A stretch of DNA of 64,000 nucleotides from Catellatospora citrea (GTDB taxonomy: Bacteria; Actinomycetota; Actinomycetes; Mycobacteriales; Micromonosporaceae): contig NZ_RAPR01000001.1 in the NCBI RefSeq assembly GCF_003610235.1, forward strand, positions 372,001-436,000, in the 5' to 3' direction. Below, piece by piece: positions 44,508 to 53,157 of the stretch. The translations under genes were made by a program, and so were the position numbers. How positions within the stretch are numbered: the stretch's first letter is position 1; the number at the start of each line of letters is the position of its first letter. The notes under the pieces were generated by a model. It saw only the letters and a program-made list of their open reading frames with translations, was not told the origin of the DNA and made no database searches.

Positions 44508-45110
44508 TTATCGTTCGAGCAGGATGGCAAGGCTCACCCCGAGCCCGCAGAGCAAACCGACGCAGGCGCCGATGACGAGGAACAGGCGCCGCTCCTGACG
44601 GCGTCGGTTCGACATCTCGTCACGAACGGACTCCGTCTGGGCCACCTCGGCCCGAGTTTCTCGCACCTGCAACGCGATCCAGTCGACTGTCTGCTGCAGG
44701 ACGTCCGACCGCTGACGGAGGCTCTTGATCTCGTCGGTCGCCGCTGTCTGTGCTTCGGCGTGCCTGGCCAGGGCGTCTAGTAGCACGGCCTGGGCATCGA
44801 GCCGAGCGATGGCCGTTGCGAGGTGCTCGCGCTGCGTACGCTCCAGGTCTGCTTGCAGTTGCGCGGTGGCTTTGCCCACCACCGCCATCTGCGCGTCGAA
44901 GTGCCCGGCCAAGGTGTCCAGTCGCACGGTGTGGCCGTCGAGCCGAGCGATGACCGTCGCGAGGTGGTCACGCTGCACTCGCTCCAGGTCCGCTCGCAGA
45001 CGCGCGTTCGTGTTGTCGAAGTGAGCCTGCACACTGTCGAGCGGGGGCCGCACCATGCTGTCGACGACATCGCGAAAACTCGCCAGTGCCGCCTGCTCCT
45101 CGGAGGTCAT
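44508..45110 (-). CDS. Tail-anchored coiled-coil protein with duplicated heptad block
   Basis: 200 residues from ATG 45110, which overlaps the upstream stop by four bases (an in-frame ATG at 45170 would overlap far more). Two copies of a ~35-residue block can be seen (ADLERVQRDHLATVIARLDG and ADLERTQREHLATAIARLDA), both in a long coiled coil. A C-terminal membrane helix (LFLVIGACVGLLCGLGVSLA) follows the basic segment RRRQERR. The protein is probably a membrane-anchored oligomeric rod in the cytoplasm. It is the last gene of the dynamin-like operon and may recruit those proteins to the membrane. Confidence 0.8.
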   Translation of the reverse strand: MTSEEQAALASFRDVVDSMVRPPLDSVQAHFDNTNARLRADLERVQRDHLATVIARLDGHTVRLDTLAGHFDAQMAVVGKATAQLQADLERTQREHLATAIARLDAQAVLLDALARHAEAQTAATDEIKSLRQRSDVLQQTVDWIALQVRETRAEVAQTESVRDEMSNRRRQERRLFLVIGACVGLLCGLGVSLAILLER

Positions 45111-46984
45111 GCGTCCTCTGTCATCCTTTCGAGGTCCTTTAGGCTGCGAAGAATGGCGGCGGCCAGCCATGGTCGTTCGGCGGGCGAAGCCCCGGGCATA
45201 CGGGCGAGAAGTTCCTGCACGTATGCGGCGTTGTGGCGGCGCATCATGGCCGCGAGCGAATCGGCGACTGCCTTGTCGCGTTCGGCTCGCTCGCTTCGCT
45301 CTTGATGGACCCGTCGTGCCAGGTCCAGGTCCTCCTCGGCCTTCTCGGAGACGGCGATCTTGTGTTTCTTGGAGAGGCTCGCGCTACGTAGCAGGTTCTC
45401 GCTTTCGGCAAGCCTCTTCTCGAACGTGCCACGTCCCCTCGCGCCATGCCTGGCCAGCTCTGCCACCAGCCATTTCTCGAACACCACCCTGGCTGCGGTC
45501 ATCTTCTTCCAGCACTCTTCCGGATGCGGCTTCGTGAACGACCAGAATTTGCACTCGCCGCAGCATGCGAGCAGATGGTGGTAGTGCTGTGAAGCCTCAG
45601 AGTCCTTCAGCGGGAAGATGGGACCCACCGCCGGCCCGGCCGCCGCGGTGGCGCTGCGCTGCCAGGCGTACCAGAGCGTCCGGGCCGCCTCGATACGGTC
45701 GCGGCAGTCGTCGCCTTGACGCGCCCGGACCTCCGAAATCACGTTCACATTCGGTGCGGCACGGACACTGATGGTCAGGCCGCTGGCCCGCAGCCGCGCG
45801 ATCTGCTGCTCCCACAGTTCCACGGCCTTTTTGGCCGAGTCCACGTCGACCCGGTGGTGTTCCAGCCTCGCATCGGCCTGCGCAAGTTCGTTCGCTGCCG
45901 CTACGGCGGCGTCCTCCATGGCCACCAGTTCGCCGTCGCGGCGTCGCGCCACTGCCGCACTCTGTTCGATGATCCGTCGTCCGATGTCCAAGGCGGAGGT
46001 GTAGTAGGTGTCGTCGTCCGCGGCGACCCGAATCGTCTCGCGAAGCTCTTGCAAAGCGCGCTCGTTCGCCGCCGTCGCCACCGGAACAAGATCTGAGCCG
46101 GCCGCGCGGAATTTAGCCCACGACTCACCGAGCTCGACGGGAAAGATGTGGCCGGCGAACCGGCTCGGATCGGCCAGGTCGTGAGCCGTGGCGAACTCGG
46201 TCCGCAGGTAGGCACGGACGGTTTCGAGCACCGCGGGTGTCGCCTGACCCTGGCAGTCGGTCAGCACGTCCTGGACGCTGTGATCGGAGAACGAGTGGGT
46301 GAGCACGAAGCGGAAGCGGTCTATGCCGGTCGCCCAGTCGGCCAAGTGCAGGTTGGAGGTGATGGCTTCGTCGTTGAAGGTGTCAGCGATGCGGTTGACG
46401 CTCTGGACGAAGATCACGAGGTTCATGACTGGGGCGAACCGCGCCAGCAGCCGGCGGCCTAGACGGCGTTCGTCGGCGTCCTTGGCGAACACACCGGGCA
46501 AGTCCAGTACCCGCACGTCCGAGCGGACCGCGTCACCGCCGAGCGACAGCGGCAGGCCGATCTCTATCGGAGGCGTCTCCGGTTCCCAGCGAACGCCGCC
46601 CGTCTGCGTCCGATAGGCAGCGAGCCATTCCGTGAGCTGCTCGTCATCGAGCCACCGGGGCTCGGCGTGGTGGAGGTTGAGCTGCCAGCGGTCGGGCAAC
46701 GTCGACCAACTGTAGCGAATCGGCATGGAGGTCGACGACTGCCCGAGCGGCCGGCCCGCCCGTAGCACCTGCGCGATCCGGTCGGCGTCTGCGGGGTCGT
46801 GCACACCCAGCAGTCGTATGAGCAGGCTGGTCTTACCCACCTGCGAATCCCCGACAAGCATGACGTTGACGAAACGAGCCTGCATGGTGACGGCTTCCAC
46901 GTCGTACAACAGCCGAAACGCCTCGTCCAGGCCGCGCGCCGCCCACGCCCAGCGGTCGGCGTACAGCAGCGGCCAAGCGATCAC
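45107..46984 (-). CDS. Dynamin-like GTPase (second of pair)
   Basis: 625 residues from GTG 46984, which overlaps the upstream stop; ATG at residue 34 is a shorter alternative. The G1 P-loop is VGDSQVGKTSLL near residue 45, G3 is VLDLPGVF near 160 and a possible G4 is VLTHSFSD near 230. The C-terminal half is mostly helical and coiled-coil (ARLEHHRVDVDSAKKAVELW; RLAESENLLRSASLSKK). A Cys-rich patch (CCGECKFW...HPEECW) near residue 470 may bind metal. This is a large GTPase with dynamin-like order. The nucleotide is inferred from the DLPG motif. Confidence 0.75.
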   Translation of the reverse strand: MIAWPLLYADRWAWAARGLDEAFRLLYDVEAVTMQARFVNVMLVGDSQVGKTSLLIRLLGVHDPADADRIAQVLRAGRPLGQSSTSMPIRYSWSTLPDRWQLNLHHAEPRWLDDEQLTEWLAAYRTQTGGVRWEPETPPIEIGLPLSLGGDAVRSDVRVLDLPGVFAKDADERRLGRRLLARFAPVMNLVIFVQSVNRIADTFNDEAITSNLHLADWATGIDRFRFVLTHSFSDHSVQDVLTDCQGQATPAVLETVRAYLRTEFATAHDLADPSRFAGHIFPVELGESWAKFRAAGSDLVPVATAANERALQELRETIRVAADDDTYYTSALDIGRRIIEQSAAVARRRDGELVAMEDAAVAAANELAQADARLEHHRVDVDSAKKAVELWEQQIARLRASGLTISVRAAPNVNVISEVRARQGDDCRDRIEAARTLWYAWQRSATAAAGPAVGPIFPLKDSEASQHYHHLLACCGECKFWSFTKPHPEECWKKMTAARVVFEKWLVAELARHGARGRGTFEKRLAESENLLRSASLSKKHKIAVSEKAEEDLDLARRVHQERSERAERDKAVADSLAAMMRRHNAAYVQELLARMPGASPAERPWLAAAILRSLKDLERMTEDA

Positions 46985-48894
46985 CAGGCCGCCTCCAGCA
47001 TCCGTCGTCGCGCGATGCTCGCCCCCTGCGTCGCGGCGCCCAACGCGATCTGTTCCTCCTGGGCCTCGTTGACGCCCATAGCCTTCGCGCTGTGGCTGCG
47101 GAACATGTCTCCGGTAATCCGCAACAGGTGCTCGACCGACTCCCGGGTGGTCTCCAGGACCGCATCTCGGTAGGACAGCAGCAGGTTATGCGCCAGGTGT
47201 TCGCGCTCCCACAGCGTCCACTTGTTCTCACGCACCACGACGCTACCCAGCTCAAAGATCAGTGTGGCCAGCAGCGCCGGACCGATGGCGCCGGCGGCAC
47301 GTCCAGCCCGACTGACCGTCATCAGCGTCTGCATCGTCATGATCGTGGCCGCAGGGTTCACCGCGGTCGGCTGCGGCGGACTCTCCGGCACGAGCATCAT
47401 GAAAGCAGCCGCGCCCAGCAGTTGGTCATCACCAGCGGCAGCGGTGACTCCTGTCCCGCCGTCACCAGACCGCTCGCTGTCGATATTGCGCGCGAGCACG
47501 TGCGCCTCGATCGCCATGAACGGAAGGGCCTGGGCGGCGTGGGTAAGCCCCTGGCCAACCACGCCGTTCACCAGATCCAGCAGTGTCCGCCGGACCACTT
47601 CGAGATCGATGGCTGCGAGGGCGAACCGACGATCGCGGGCGACCGACTCGAGCACCTTCGACCGGATCCTTGCGACCTCGCCGGCGTTGAAGGATTCCGC
47701 GGCCAGACTCACAAGCCGGGATCGGCCCCCGGGGGCGCCCAGGGAGACGGTCTCCCGAATTCGCTTCCATGCCTCCGACCCGAACGTCTCCCGCAGCCGC
47801 CCGTCGAGCTGCGGCCGGACCTTGTTGAGGTGACTGTTGAGCGCCGTACGCAGGGTCAGATCGACTGCGGCCAGCAGCAGTTCCTTCTGCTCGGTGAACT
47901 CGGACATGACGCCTTCGAGCGCGTGGCCGCCCTGGACCTGGCCTATGGCCTCGTGGTGCACGTTGACCGCCAGCTTGATCATCGCGTCGACGTCGTCGAT
48001 CACGACCTGGCGGACGAACTGCGCGGCCCGGGTCGCGGCCATCTCGCTGGTGGCCTGCTGCGACAGCGTCGCCCGCAGGGCCTGACTCACGGAGCCGATG
48101 CCGTTGCCCTCCATCGACAGCACGCCTTCGGTGCCGACGGCGTAGGTGTCTGCTGCGGCCTCACGCAACTGCGCGAACTCGGGCTCGTTCACCGCACACC
48201 GATTCAGCACCACCGTCGTGCCGGCCGCCTCACCCTCGGCAAGCGCCCTGGCGATGTCGGCTTCCATGGCGTTGGCAAGAAATATCTTGCCGGTGACGAC
48301 GATGACGTTGGGACTGATCGCCACGGCGACACGCGTCAGACGCTGCCACTCGTCATCGTTGGACCGTTCGAATCCCGGCAGCAGGAGGATTCCCTGCCCA
48401 TTGGCGGAGTCCTCCGCCGCGGGTACCTCGACCAGCAGGTGTAGAACATCCGAGTCGGCGCCGCGCAGGTAGCCCAACCATTCGGCGCTCGAGGTCTCCA
48501 CCTCGACGATCTCGGGCTGCCCGGTCGAGCCCTGACGCATACGTACGACAGACGCCCGCGTCGCCCCGATACCGGCCGACTCGACGATAACCACGGGAAC
48601 GCGCTCACCACGGCCTGAGTTGGGCCGCAGGTACCGTGCCGCATCCGGATAAAGTGCACGTGCCAGTGTCGTCTTGCCCGCGCCCTGCGACCCGGTCACC
48701 GTGACGAGAGTGAACCGTCGCAGTGCCTGGACAACACGGAGCGTGTTCAGCGTCCGCTCCCACGAGCGGTCCGAGACTTTTGCCCGATCCAGCCTGATCC
48801 CCAACTGCGCCATGCGGTCGATCAAGTGTGGCAGGCGTTCGAGTGCCGATGCGTGGTCGGCCTTCTCGTCCACGACGATGTCGTTCTCCGGCAC
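46981..48894 (-). CDS. Dynamin-like P-loop protein (first of pair)
   Basis: 637 residues from GTG 48894. The P-loop is VTGSQGAGKTTLARAL near residue 70. The G3 equivalent is LLLPGFERS near 175, where the DxPG aspartate is leucine, and the G4-like segment is VVLNRCAV near 230. The rest is helical. A membrane-interacting segment is likely near residues 515-555 (AGAIGPALLATLIFELGSVV). Bacterial dynamin-like proteins often occur in such adjacent pairs in which one partner has degenerate GTPase motifs. It is the first gene of a tight three-gene operon (four-base overlaps). Confidence 0.7.
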   Translation of the reverse strand: MPENDIVVDEKADHASALERLPHLIDRMAQLGIRLDRAKVSDRSWERTLNTLRVVQALRRFTLVTVTGSQGAGKTTLARALYPDAARYLRPNSGRGERVPVVIVESAGIGATRASVVRMRQGSTGQPEIVEVETSSAEWLGYLRGADSDVLHLLVEVPAAEDSANGQGILLLPGFERSNDDEWQRLTRVAVAISPNVIVVTGKIFLANAMEADIARALAEGEAAGTTVVLNRCAVNEPEFAQLREAAADTYAVGTEGVLSMEGNGIGSVSQALRATLSQQATSEMAATRAAQFVRQVVIDDVDAMIKLAVNVHHEAIGQVQGGHALEGVMSEFTEQKELLLAAVDLTLRTALNSHLNKVRPQLDGRLRETFGSEAWKRIRETVSLGAPGGRSRLVSLAAESFNAGEVARIRSKVLESVARDRRFALAAIDLEVVRRTLLDLVNGVVGQGLTHAAQALPFMAIEAHVLARNIDSERSGDGGTGVTAAAGDDQLLGAAAFMMLVPESPPQPTAVNPAATIMTMQTLMTVSRAGRAAGAIGPALLATLIFELGSVVVRENKWTLWEREHLAHNLLLSYRDAVLETTRESVEHLLRITGDMFRSHSAKAMGVNEAQEEQIALGAATQGASIARRRMLEAAW

Positions 48895-49552
48895 GAGCCC
48901 TCGCTCTGGCTAGACGTCGCCTCGTGCCGATGCCTGGGAGTTCAACCAAAGGCGGCGCACGAATGGTGCTCAGAATAGAGCGGCCTGAAATAGTCGGGCA
49001 AGACCTCGCAGCGTCCGCTGACAGCCGGAATTCATGGCCGTGACAGCTCAGCATTTCTGGAAGTGGAACGACCCTCCGGGGCAGGTTTCCCACCAACAGG
49101 CGGAGCAGGCGATCCCAGTGGCACGCAACGAAGCTGGACGCGCTGGAGCCGTCCCCGTACCGAACAAGAGCAGTGACCTGGCTGCGGCGTTGAACTGCTC
49201 GCGGGCAGGGGTCAGTCGATGGTGAGCTCGGTGACAGATCTGCATAGCAGGGCCGACTGCAGGCGTCCCTGCCGTAATTTTTCGATGATGCAGGCGAGTC
49301 GCTGTTCAAGTCTCGGCGGCGTGAGTGGCGGCGCGCTCGGTTTTGATGTTGCGCAACCTACGGCTCATGTGGTGACACCTGCTTTCTGCGGGCGGGACTG
49401 GCGGTCCCGGATGCCGACCTACTCGTCGTGGTCGCGATGGCTGGTCGTGAACCGACGGTCGGCGAAGCGCGGCTTACGCGCGATGGCTAAAGCAGGCAGG
49501 GTAGCCACAGGGTGACGGGACATGCCCAGGTGCAAGCCGTGGCGAGAAGCGG
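48895..49552. other. Intergenic region upstream of the dynamin-like operon
   Basis: 658 bases. The operon promoter should lie near 48900-49000. A short minus-strand remnant at about 49214-49368 begins SRRLRNIKTERAATHAA and, after a frameshift, reads LEQRLACIIEKLRQGRLQSA; it looks like a small broken coiled-coil protein (low confidence). Nothing else is supported. Confidence 0.4.
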
Positions 49553-49738
49553 GTGACGCGAGCGATACGGCAGGACGTCGACGTGCACGCGCTCGCGGTC
49601 GCCATCCGCTCGGCGACCCGCATCGAGTCCCTCATCTGGCTGCTCGACATCGCCGGACAGAGCCGGCGGGAGGCTGCCAAGACCGTTCGGCGGACCGCCC
49701 AGGCCCTGCTCACTGCCGCCCTGTCCTCGGGCGTGTAG
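49553..49738 (+). pseudogene. TetR-family regulator, C-terminal fragment
   Basis: 61 codons with high GC3 reading AIRQDVDVHALAVAIRSATR and then IESLIWLLDIAGQSRREAAK..RRTAQALLTAAL. This is like the last two helices of a TetR ligand-binding domain. There is no HTH upstream and no ribosome site for the ATG at 49553. It ends head-to-head against the fragment at 49739. Confidence 0.6.
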
Positions 49739-49920
49739 CCGAGCCGGGCGATCTGGCGCACCGCGGTCTCGGCCTCGTCGAGCAGTGGCAGCGCCATGTC
49801 GACCCAGGCCTTGTCGAGGGTCCGCTCGGGCTCGCGGACGTCGGCCAGGCCAGCCCGGTCTCGACCAGCACCAGACCGTTTCGGTCGGTCTCCACGAGCA
49901 GGCGGTGGTTGACGGCACGG
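49739..49920 (-). pseudogene. Metallo-beta-lactamase-fold hydrolase, N-terminal fragment
   Basis: The minus strand reads NHRLLVETDRNGLVLVETGL, then after a frame change DVREPERTLDKAWVDMAL, PLLDEAETAVRQIARLGY and TPED. This is the opening of an MBL-fold hydrolase just before the THxHxDH metal motif, which is lost at the junction with the TetR fragment near 49738. High GC3 supports recent coding. The enzyme core is absent. Confidence 0.6.
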
Positions 49921-49921
49921 A

Positions 49922-50941
49922 TCAGCGTCCGCCACTGTCGCGGGCGTCGCGCAGCCCGATGATGTACGCCGCAGTCAGCGCCACGCCCCGATCCTCGTCC
50001 TGCGCCAGCTCCGCCAGGGCGCGGGAGGCGGTGCTCCCCGGGATGCCGGCGAGCGCCTGGGTCAGCCGTCGGCGCGCGGACGAGTCGGCGACACCGGAGT
50101 CGAGGTGGGAGACGAGCCCGGAGGCGATCCGGTCCGCCGAGGCGGGGTCGGCGGACAGGGCGCTCAGGGCGTCGGCCGCGTCGACGTCGTTCACCTCTGC
50201 CACGATCATGTCGATGAGCGTCGGGATGGTGTCTGCCACGCCGTGCGGCCCGAGCGCCAGGGCCGCATGCCTGCGGACCACGATGTCGGTGCTGGTGAGC
50301 GCCTGCTGCAGTAGGGCGTCGGCCGTGTCGTTGCCGATCGCGGCGATGGCTTGCACGGCACGCTTGCGCACCTCGGCCTCCGGCGCTTCCAGGCCCCGCG
50401 CCAGCAGCGCCAGGCCCTCGTCGCCGGAACGGGCCAGAGCCCAGCGCAGGGCTCCGGCCACGTTCGGGTCGGTCTCGTTCAGCGCCGCCTCGACCAGTGC
50501 CTCCACCGGCATGCGGTCCTCGGCGGCCGAGGACAGCGCTGCGCGCTGGCGCTTGCCCGCGCTGTCGGAGCCCAGGGCCTGCAGCAGTGCGACGATCTGC
50601 AGTACGTCCTCCCAGCCGGCGGGCTCTGCGGCGCCGATCCGGCGCAGCCGGGTGAGCAGTTCCGTCTCGTTCGCGATGCGGTCGAGCGTCTGCCGGATGA
50701 GGTCGTCGACCAGGCCTGAGGGAGTGAAGTCGGGATCGTCGAGGGCGCGCCCGACCTCACGCAACGACAGCCCGAGTGACCGCAGGCTCTCGATGTGGAA
50801 GATCCGCCGGATGTCCTCGCCGGAGTACTCCCGGTAGCCGGTGCCGCTGCGTCCCGTCGGCCGGACCAGGCCGAGCGAGTCGTAGTGGCGGAGCATGCGG
50901 GCGCTGACCCCGGACCGCCGGGTCACCTCACCGATCAACAC
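49922..50941 (-). CDS. MerR-family regulator fused to HEAT repeats
   Basis: 339 residues. The MerR HTH opens the protein (LIGEVTRRSGVSARMLRHYD, SLGLVRPTGRSGTGYREY) and a dimerisation helix runs to ~110. Residues ~135-330 form HEAT-like helical pairs (for example AEVRKRAVQAIAAIGNDTA and DIVVRRHAALALGPHGV). MerR regulators twist promoters with long spacers; a HEAT domain in place of a metal or drug pocket suggests a protein partner or ligand. It follows the HEAT-repeat gene at 50948 by six bases. Confidence 0.88.
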   Translation of the reverse strand: MLIGEVTRRSGVSARMLRHYDSLGLVRPTGRSGTGYREYSGEDIRRIFHIESLRSLGLSLREVGRALDDPDFTPSGLVDDLIRQTLDRIANETELLTRLRRIGAAEPAGWEDVLQIVALLQALGSDSAGKRQRAALSSAAEDRMPVEALVEAALNETDPNVAGALRWALARSGDEGLALLARGLEAPEAEVRKRAVQAIAAIGNDTADALLQQALTSTDIVVRRHAALALGPHGVADTIPTLIDMIVAEVNDVDAADALSALSADPASADRIASGLVSHLDSGVADSSARRRLTQALAGIPGSTASRALAELAQDEDRGVALTAAYIIGLRDARDSGGR

Positions 50942-50947
50942 TGCCGA

Positions 50948-51616
50948 TCATCCTTCCTCGCCGGCCCTGCCCAGGGCCGCGACACGTTTCGCCTGCTCGA
51001 CAGCGAGCTGGAAGCCGGCATCCGGGTCGAGCCACAACTGTTGCGTGGCGAGCGCGTGCCGGCGTACGCCAGGGTCGCGATCCGTGGCCGCGGCGTGCAT
51101 GATCGGCATGATCACCTCGCCGAGGGCGATCAGCGCGCGGCTGAGGCTCAGCTGCGTCTCGCGCCCGCCGCGCCCGAGTTGTGTCGCCAGGGCTGCTGCC
51201 AACTCGGATTGTCCCCCCTCGGGCACCAGCACCACGGCTGCTCGCCAGGCGCTCTGCGCGACCGTGTCGTCGGCGTCGGTCAGCAGCGCCTGGGTGATCG
51301 CCGGCCACGCCTGCCGGTCCCCGATCTTGGACAGCGTGTGCAGGGCCTGGCTGCGCGCCTGCGCCAGCGGCGAGCGGAGCTCGTCGACGAGCTTCGGGAC
51401 CGTGCTCGACGGCGACTGGCGGGTGAGCGCCCAGGTGAGAATCTCGCGTACGGAGAACTCGGGTTCGATGGCGCACCGCTCGATGAGCTTGGCGACGGAT
51501 CCCAGGTCGGGCGTCGTGCCGACCGCCAGCGCCGCCCGCAGCCTGACCGACGGGTCGCGGTGCTCCAGGCCCCGGAGGGCCTGCGTCATGTTCGTGTGCT
51601 GCTCCTGCGTGGTCAT
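50948..51616 (-). CDS. HEAT-repeat protein
   Basis: 222 residues from ATG 51616, which has an AGGAGG ribosome site; ATG 51634 is weaker. Nearly the whole protein is HEAT/PBS-lyase-like repeats: DPSVRLRAALAVGTT, SVREILTWALTRQS, QARSQALHTLSKIGD and DPGVRRHALATQQLW. Such scaffolds bind proteins. Since its operon partner carries the same repeats fused to a MerR HTH, the two may heteromerise or sense the same partner. Confidence 0.85.
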   Translation of the reverse strand: MTTQEQHTNMTQALRGLEHRDPSVRLRAALAVGTTPDLGSVAKLIERCAIEPEFSVREILTWALTRQSPSSTVPKLVDELRSPLAQARSQALHTLSKIGDRQAWPAITQALLTDADDTVAQSAWRAAVVLVPEGGQSELAAALATQLGRGGRETQLSLSRALIALGEVIMPIMHAAATDRDPGVRRHALATQQLWLDPDAGFQLAVEQAKRVAALGRAGEEG

Positions 51617-51640
51617 CGCCACCTCCTGCGCCACAGTGAA

Positions 51641-51665
51641 GACCTTGTCACTGTGTCAAGGTCAA
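51641..51665 (-). promoter_or_regulatory. MerR-type operator of the HEAT operon
   Basis: GACCTTG (51641-51647) and CAAGGTC (51657-51663) form a perfect inverted repeat with a nine-base centre on the plus strand. On the minus strand it overlaps TTGACC/TTGACA -35-like sequences, and a weak -10-like TTCACT lies about 19 bases on. The position, 25-47 bases before the start codon, fits autoregulation by the MerR-HEAT protein. Confidence 0.6.
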
Positions 51666-51982
51666 GCGACGACCTGGGCGGATCCTGCTCGAAGGTTGCG
51701 TCCCTAGGACTCGGTGCACTGTCCGCCGCGCGAGTCCTTATGACCGGGAACGCCCGACTCGACGCCGTCGCACGAGGCCGCACAGCCGAGCGCTGCATCG
51801 CCGACGGCGCTTGAACCCCTGATCCACCACGGAACCCGCCAAGGGTCGGCGGGCGGCGCGCACAGCCGCAGCGCGGCGCGCGGGCCGGGGCACCGGACCC
51901 GACAAGGCCGCTCAGCCCGGCCGAAGGGTACGGGGCCGCAGCCCGCGCGGGGTCACCGGCGGCGCCGTAGGGCGGCCTACGC
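51666..51982. other. Gap between HEAT operon and YCII gene
   Basis: 317 bases of high-GC sequence with no supported gene. A short hairpin (CGTAGG/CCTACG at 51966-51981) sits next to the YCII stop and may terminate that gene. Confidence 0.4.
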
Positions 51983-52309
51983 CTACTCGTGCAGCGGCCA
52001 CACCTCGACGACTCCGTGGGCGATCGCGCACGGAGTCGCGGACACGGCTTCGATCGCCTCGTCGATCGAGGCGGCCTCGATGAGCGCGAACCCGGCCACC
52101 GGAAGCGCAGCCGACATGAACGGGCCCTTCTCCACGACTACCCCGGCGGCGTCATGATTTCTCACCTGTACGGGCGAGCCGGCGATTCCCGACTCGGCAC
52201 CGGCCTCCCGCAGCCGAGCGTCATGGGCATGCGCCCGATCGCGCAGCTCAGCGGCGGTGCGGTCGTATCCCGCCTGGTCGCCGTATCCGATGGTCAAGAA
52301 CTTCGCCAT
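51983..52309 (-). CDS. YCII-related domain protein
   Basis: 108 residues from ATG 52309, giving the canonical YCII start AKFLTIGYGDQAGY. The ferredoxin-like beta-alpha-beta-beta fold and the closing GVVEVWPLHE match the DGPF/YCII family. KGPFMSAALPVAGFALIEAA sits where DGPF usually occurs, followed by IDEAIE. YCII proteins are small and often encoded near sigma factors, with no proven activity in most cases. It is a monocistronic gene here. Confidence 0.88.
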   Translation of the reverse strand: MAKFLTIGYGDQAGYDRTAAELRDRAHAHDARLREAGAESGIAGSPVQVRNHDAAGVVVEKGPFMSAALPVAGFALIEAASIDEAIEAVSATPCAIAHGVVEVWPLHE

Positions 52310-52466
52310 GACCGGGTTCCTTCCGCGGCAGGGGTCACCGAGCCGGGGGCGGCCGGTGAGCGTCACATCTATCGACTCACCGATCAGGCGGGCGCTGAAA
52401 CCTGCGAAGCATGCCTGCCCGTTCCCACACCCCGCTGAGCTGCGGGAACCCTGGCCGACAGAAGCC

Positions 52467-52486
52467 GGCTCCGCGCGGGCGGAGCC
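52467..52486 (-). terminator. Terminator hairpin of the GGCT-like gene
   Basis: GGCTCCGC (52467-52474) and GCGGAGCC (52479-52486) pair perfectly around GCGG. It abuts the stop codon of the gene at 52487. Confidence 0.6.
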
Positions 52487-52846
52487 TCACGTCGAGGCCG
52501 GCGCCGCTTTGAGCACATAGATGCACGCCTCGACCGGACCGTGCGGCGTGTGCACCTCGGCGACGACCCGGTCGTACTGCGGACCTTCGAATTCGTCGAG
52601 CCGCGGCCAGTGCTCGGGCAGGTCGCCGGACTCGAGGACCTCGACGTCGACGCGCTCGCCGTCGAGGTCGAGGGCCAGCCCGGGGAACCCGAGGGCACTG
52701 CCCCAGCCCTCCTGGATGAGCCGGCCGTGCACGTGGCCGGGGAACCAGCGACCGGCAAGATCGCTCAGCTGGTGATGGTTCGGCTTTCCCTGCGCAAGAC
52801 TTCCGTAGGTCGCCAGGCGGCGAGCCGGACCGAGATCATCACTCAC
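52487..52846 (-). CDS. Gamma-glutamylcyclotransferase-like protein
   Basis: 119 residues of GGCT/AIG2 fold. The family YGSL signature is in LATYGSLAQGKPNHHQL near residue 15, the central acidic segment is RLDEFEGPQYDRV, and the ending ACIYVLKA is typical. GGCT enzymes release 5-oxoproline from gamma-glutamyl compounds; the catalytic acid is probably the Glu in DEFEGP. It is a single gene with a hairpin at its end. Confidence 0.85.
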   Translation of the reverse strand: MSDDLGPARRLATYGSLAQGKPNHHQLSDLAGRWFPGHVHGRLIQEGWGSALGFPGLALDLDGERVDVEVLESGDLPEHWPRLDEFEGPQYDRVVAEVHTPHGPVEACIYVLKAAPAST

Positions 52847-53018
52847 CGCACAAGGTTAACGCCGCCGCTCCCCCAGGCGCCGGACGAGGCCCGCACCCCG
52901 GCCACGGACCCCCGCTTCGAGGCCCGGCCGCGCCGGTGACCTGCGATCTGCCGGATGCGAGTGCATGAAAACGGCACGTCATGGGTACGTGTGCGGTTGC
53001 CCGACCGAGGAGGCCGCG

Positions 53019-53153
53019 ATGAGCCAGACACCCGAGGAGCCGGAGATCGTCCGTGAGGACGACGAGGCCGAGATTCGCGAGCAGCGGGGACGCACCCCGC
53101 ACCCCATCGAACCCGCGGAAGGGCCCGACGATCCGGAGTACACCGGCGGCTGA
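53019..53153 (+). CDS. Small acidic protein, unknown function
   Basis: 44 residues from ATG 53019 behind GAGGAGG. The protein is rich in Glu, Asp and Pro (EEPEIVREDDEAEIREQRG, then EGPDDPEYTGG) and appears disordered. No family is recognised. A good ribosome site and high third-position GC support translation. Confidence 0.55.
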   Translation: MSQTPEEPEIVREDDEAEIREQRGRTPHPIEPAEGPDDPEYTGG

Positions 53154-53157
53154 GCAC

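Noticed and set aside
45110..45170. Upstream ATG for the coiled-coil gene
   Set aside because: It would overlap the preceding gene by 64 bases, while ATG 45110 gives the usual four-base overlap.
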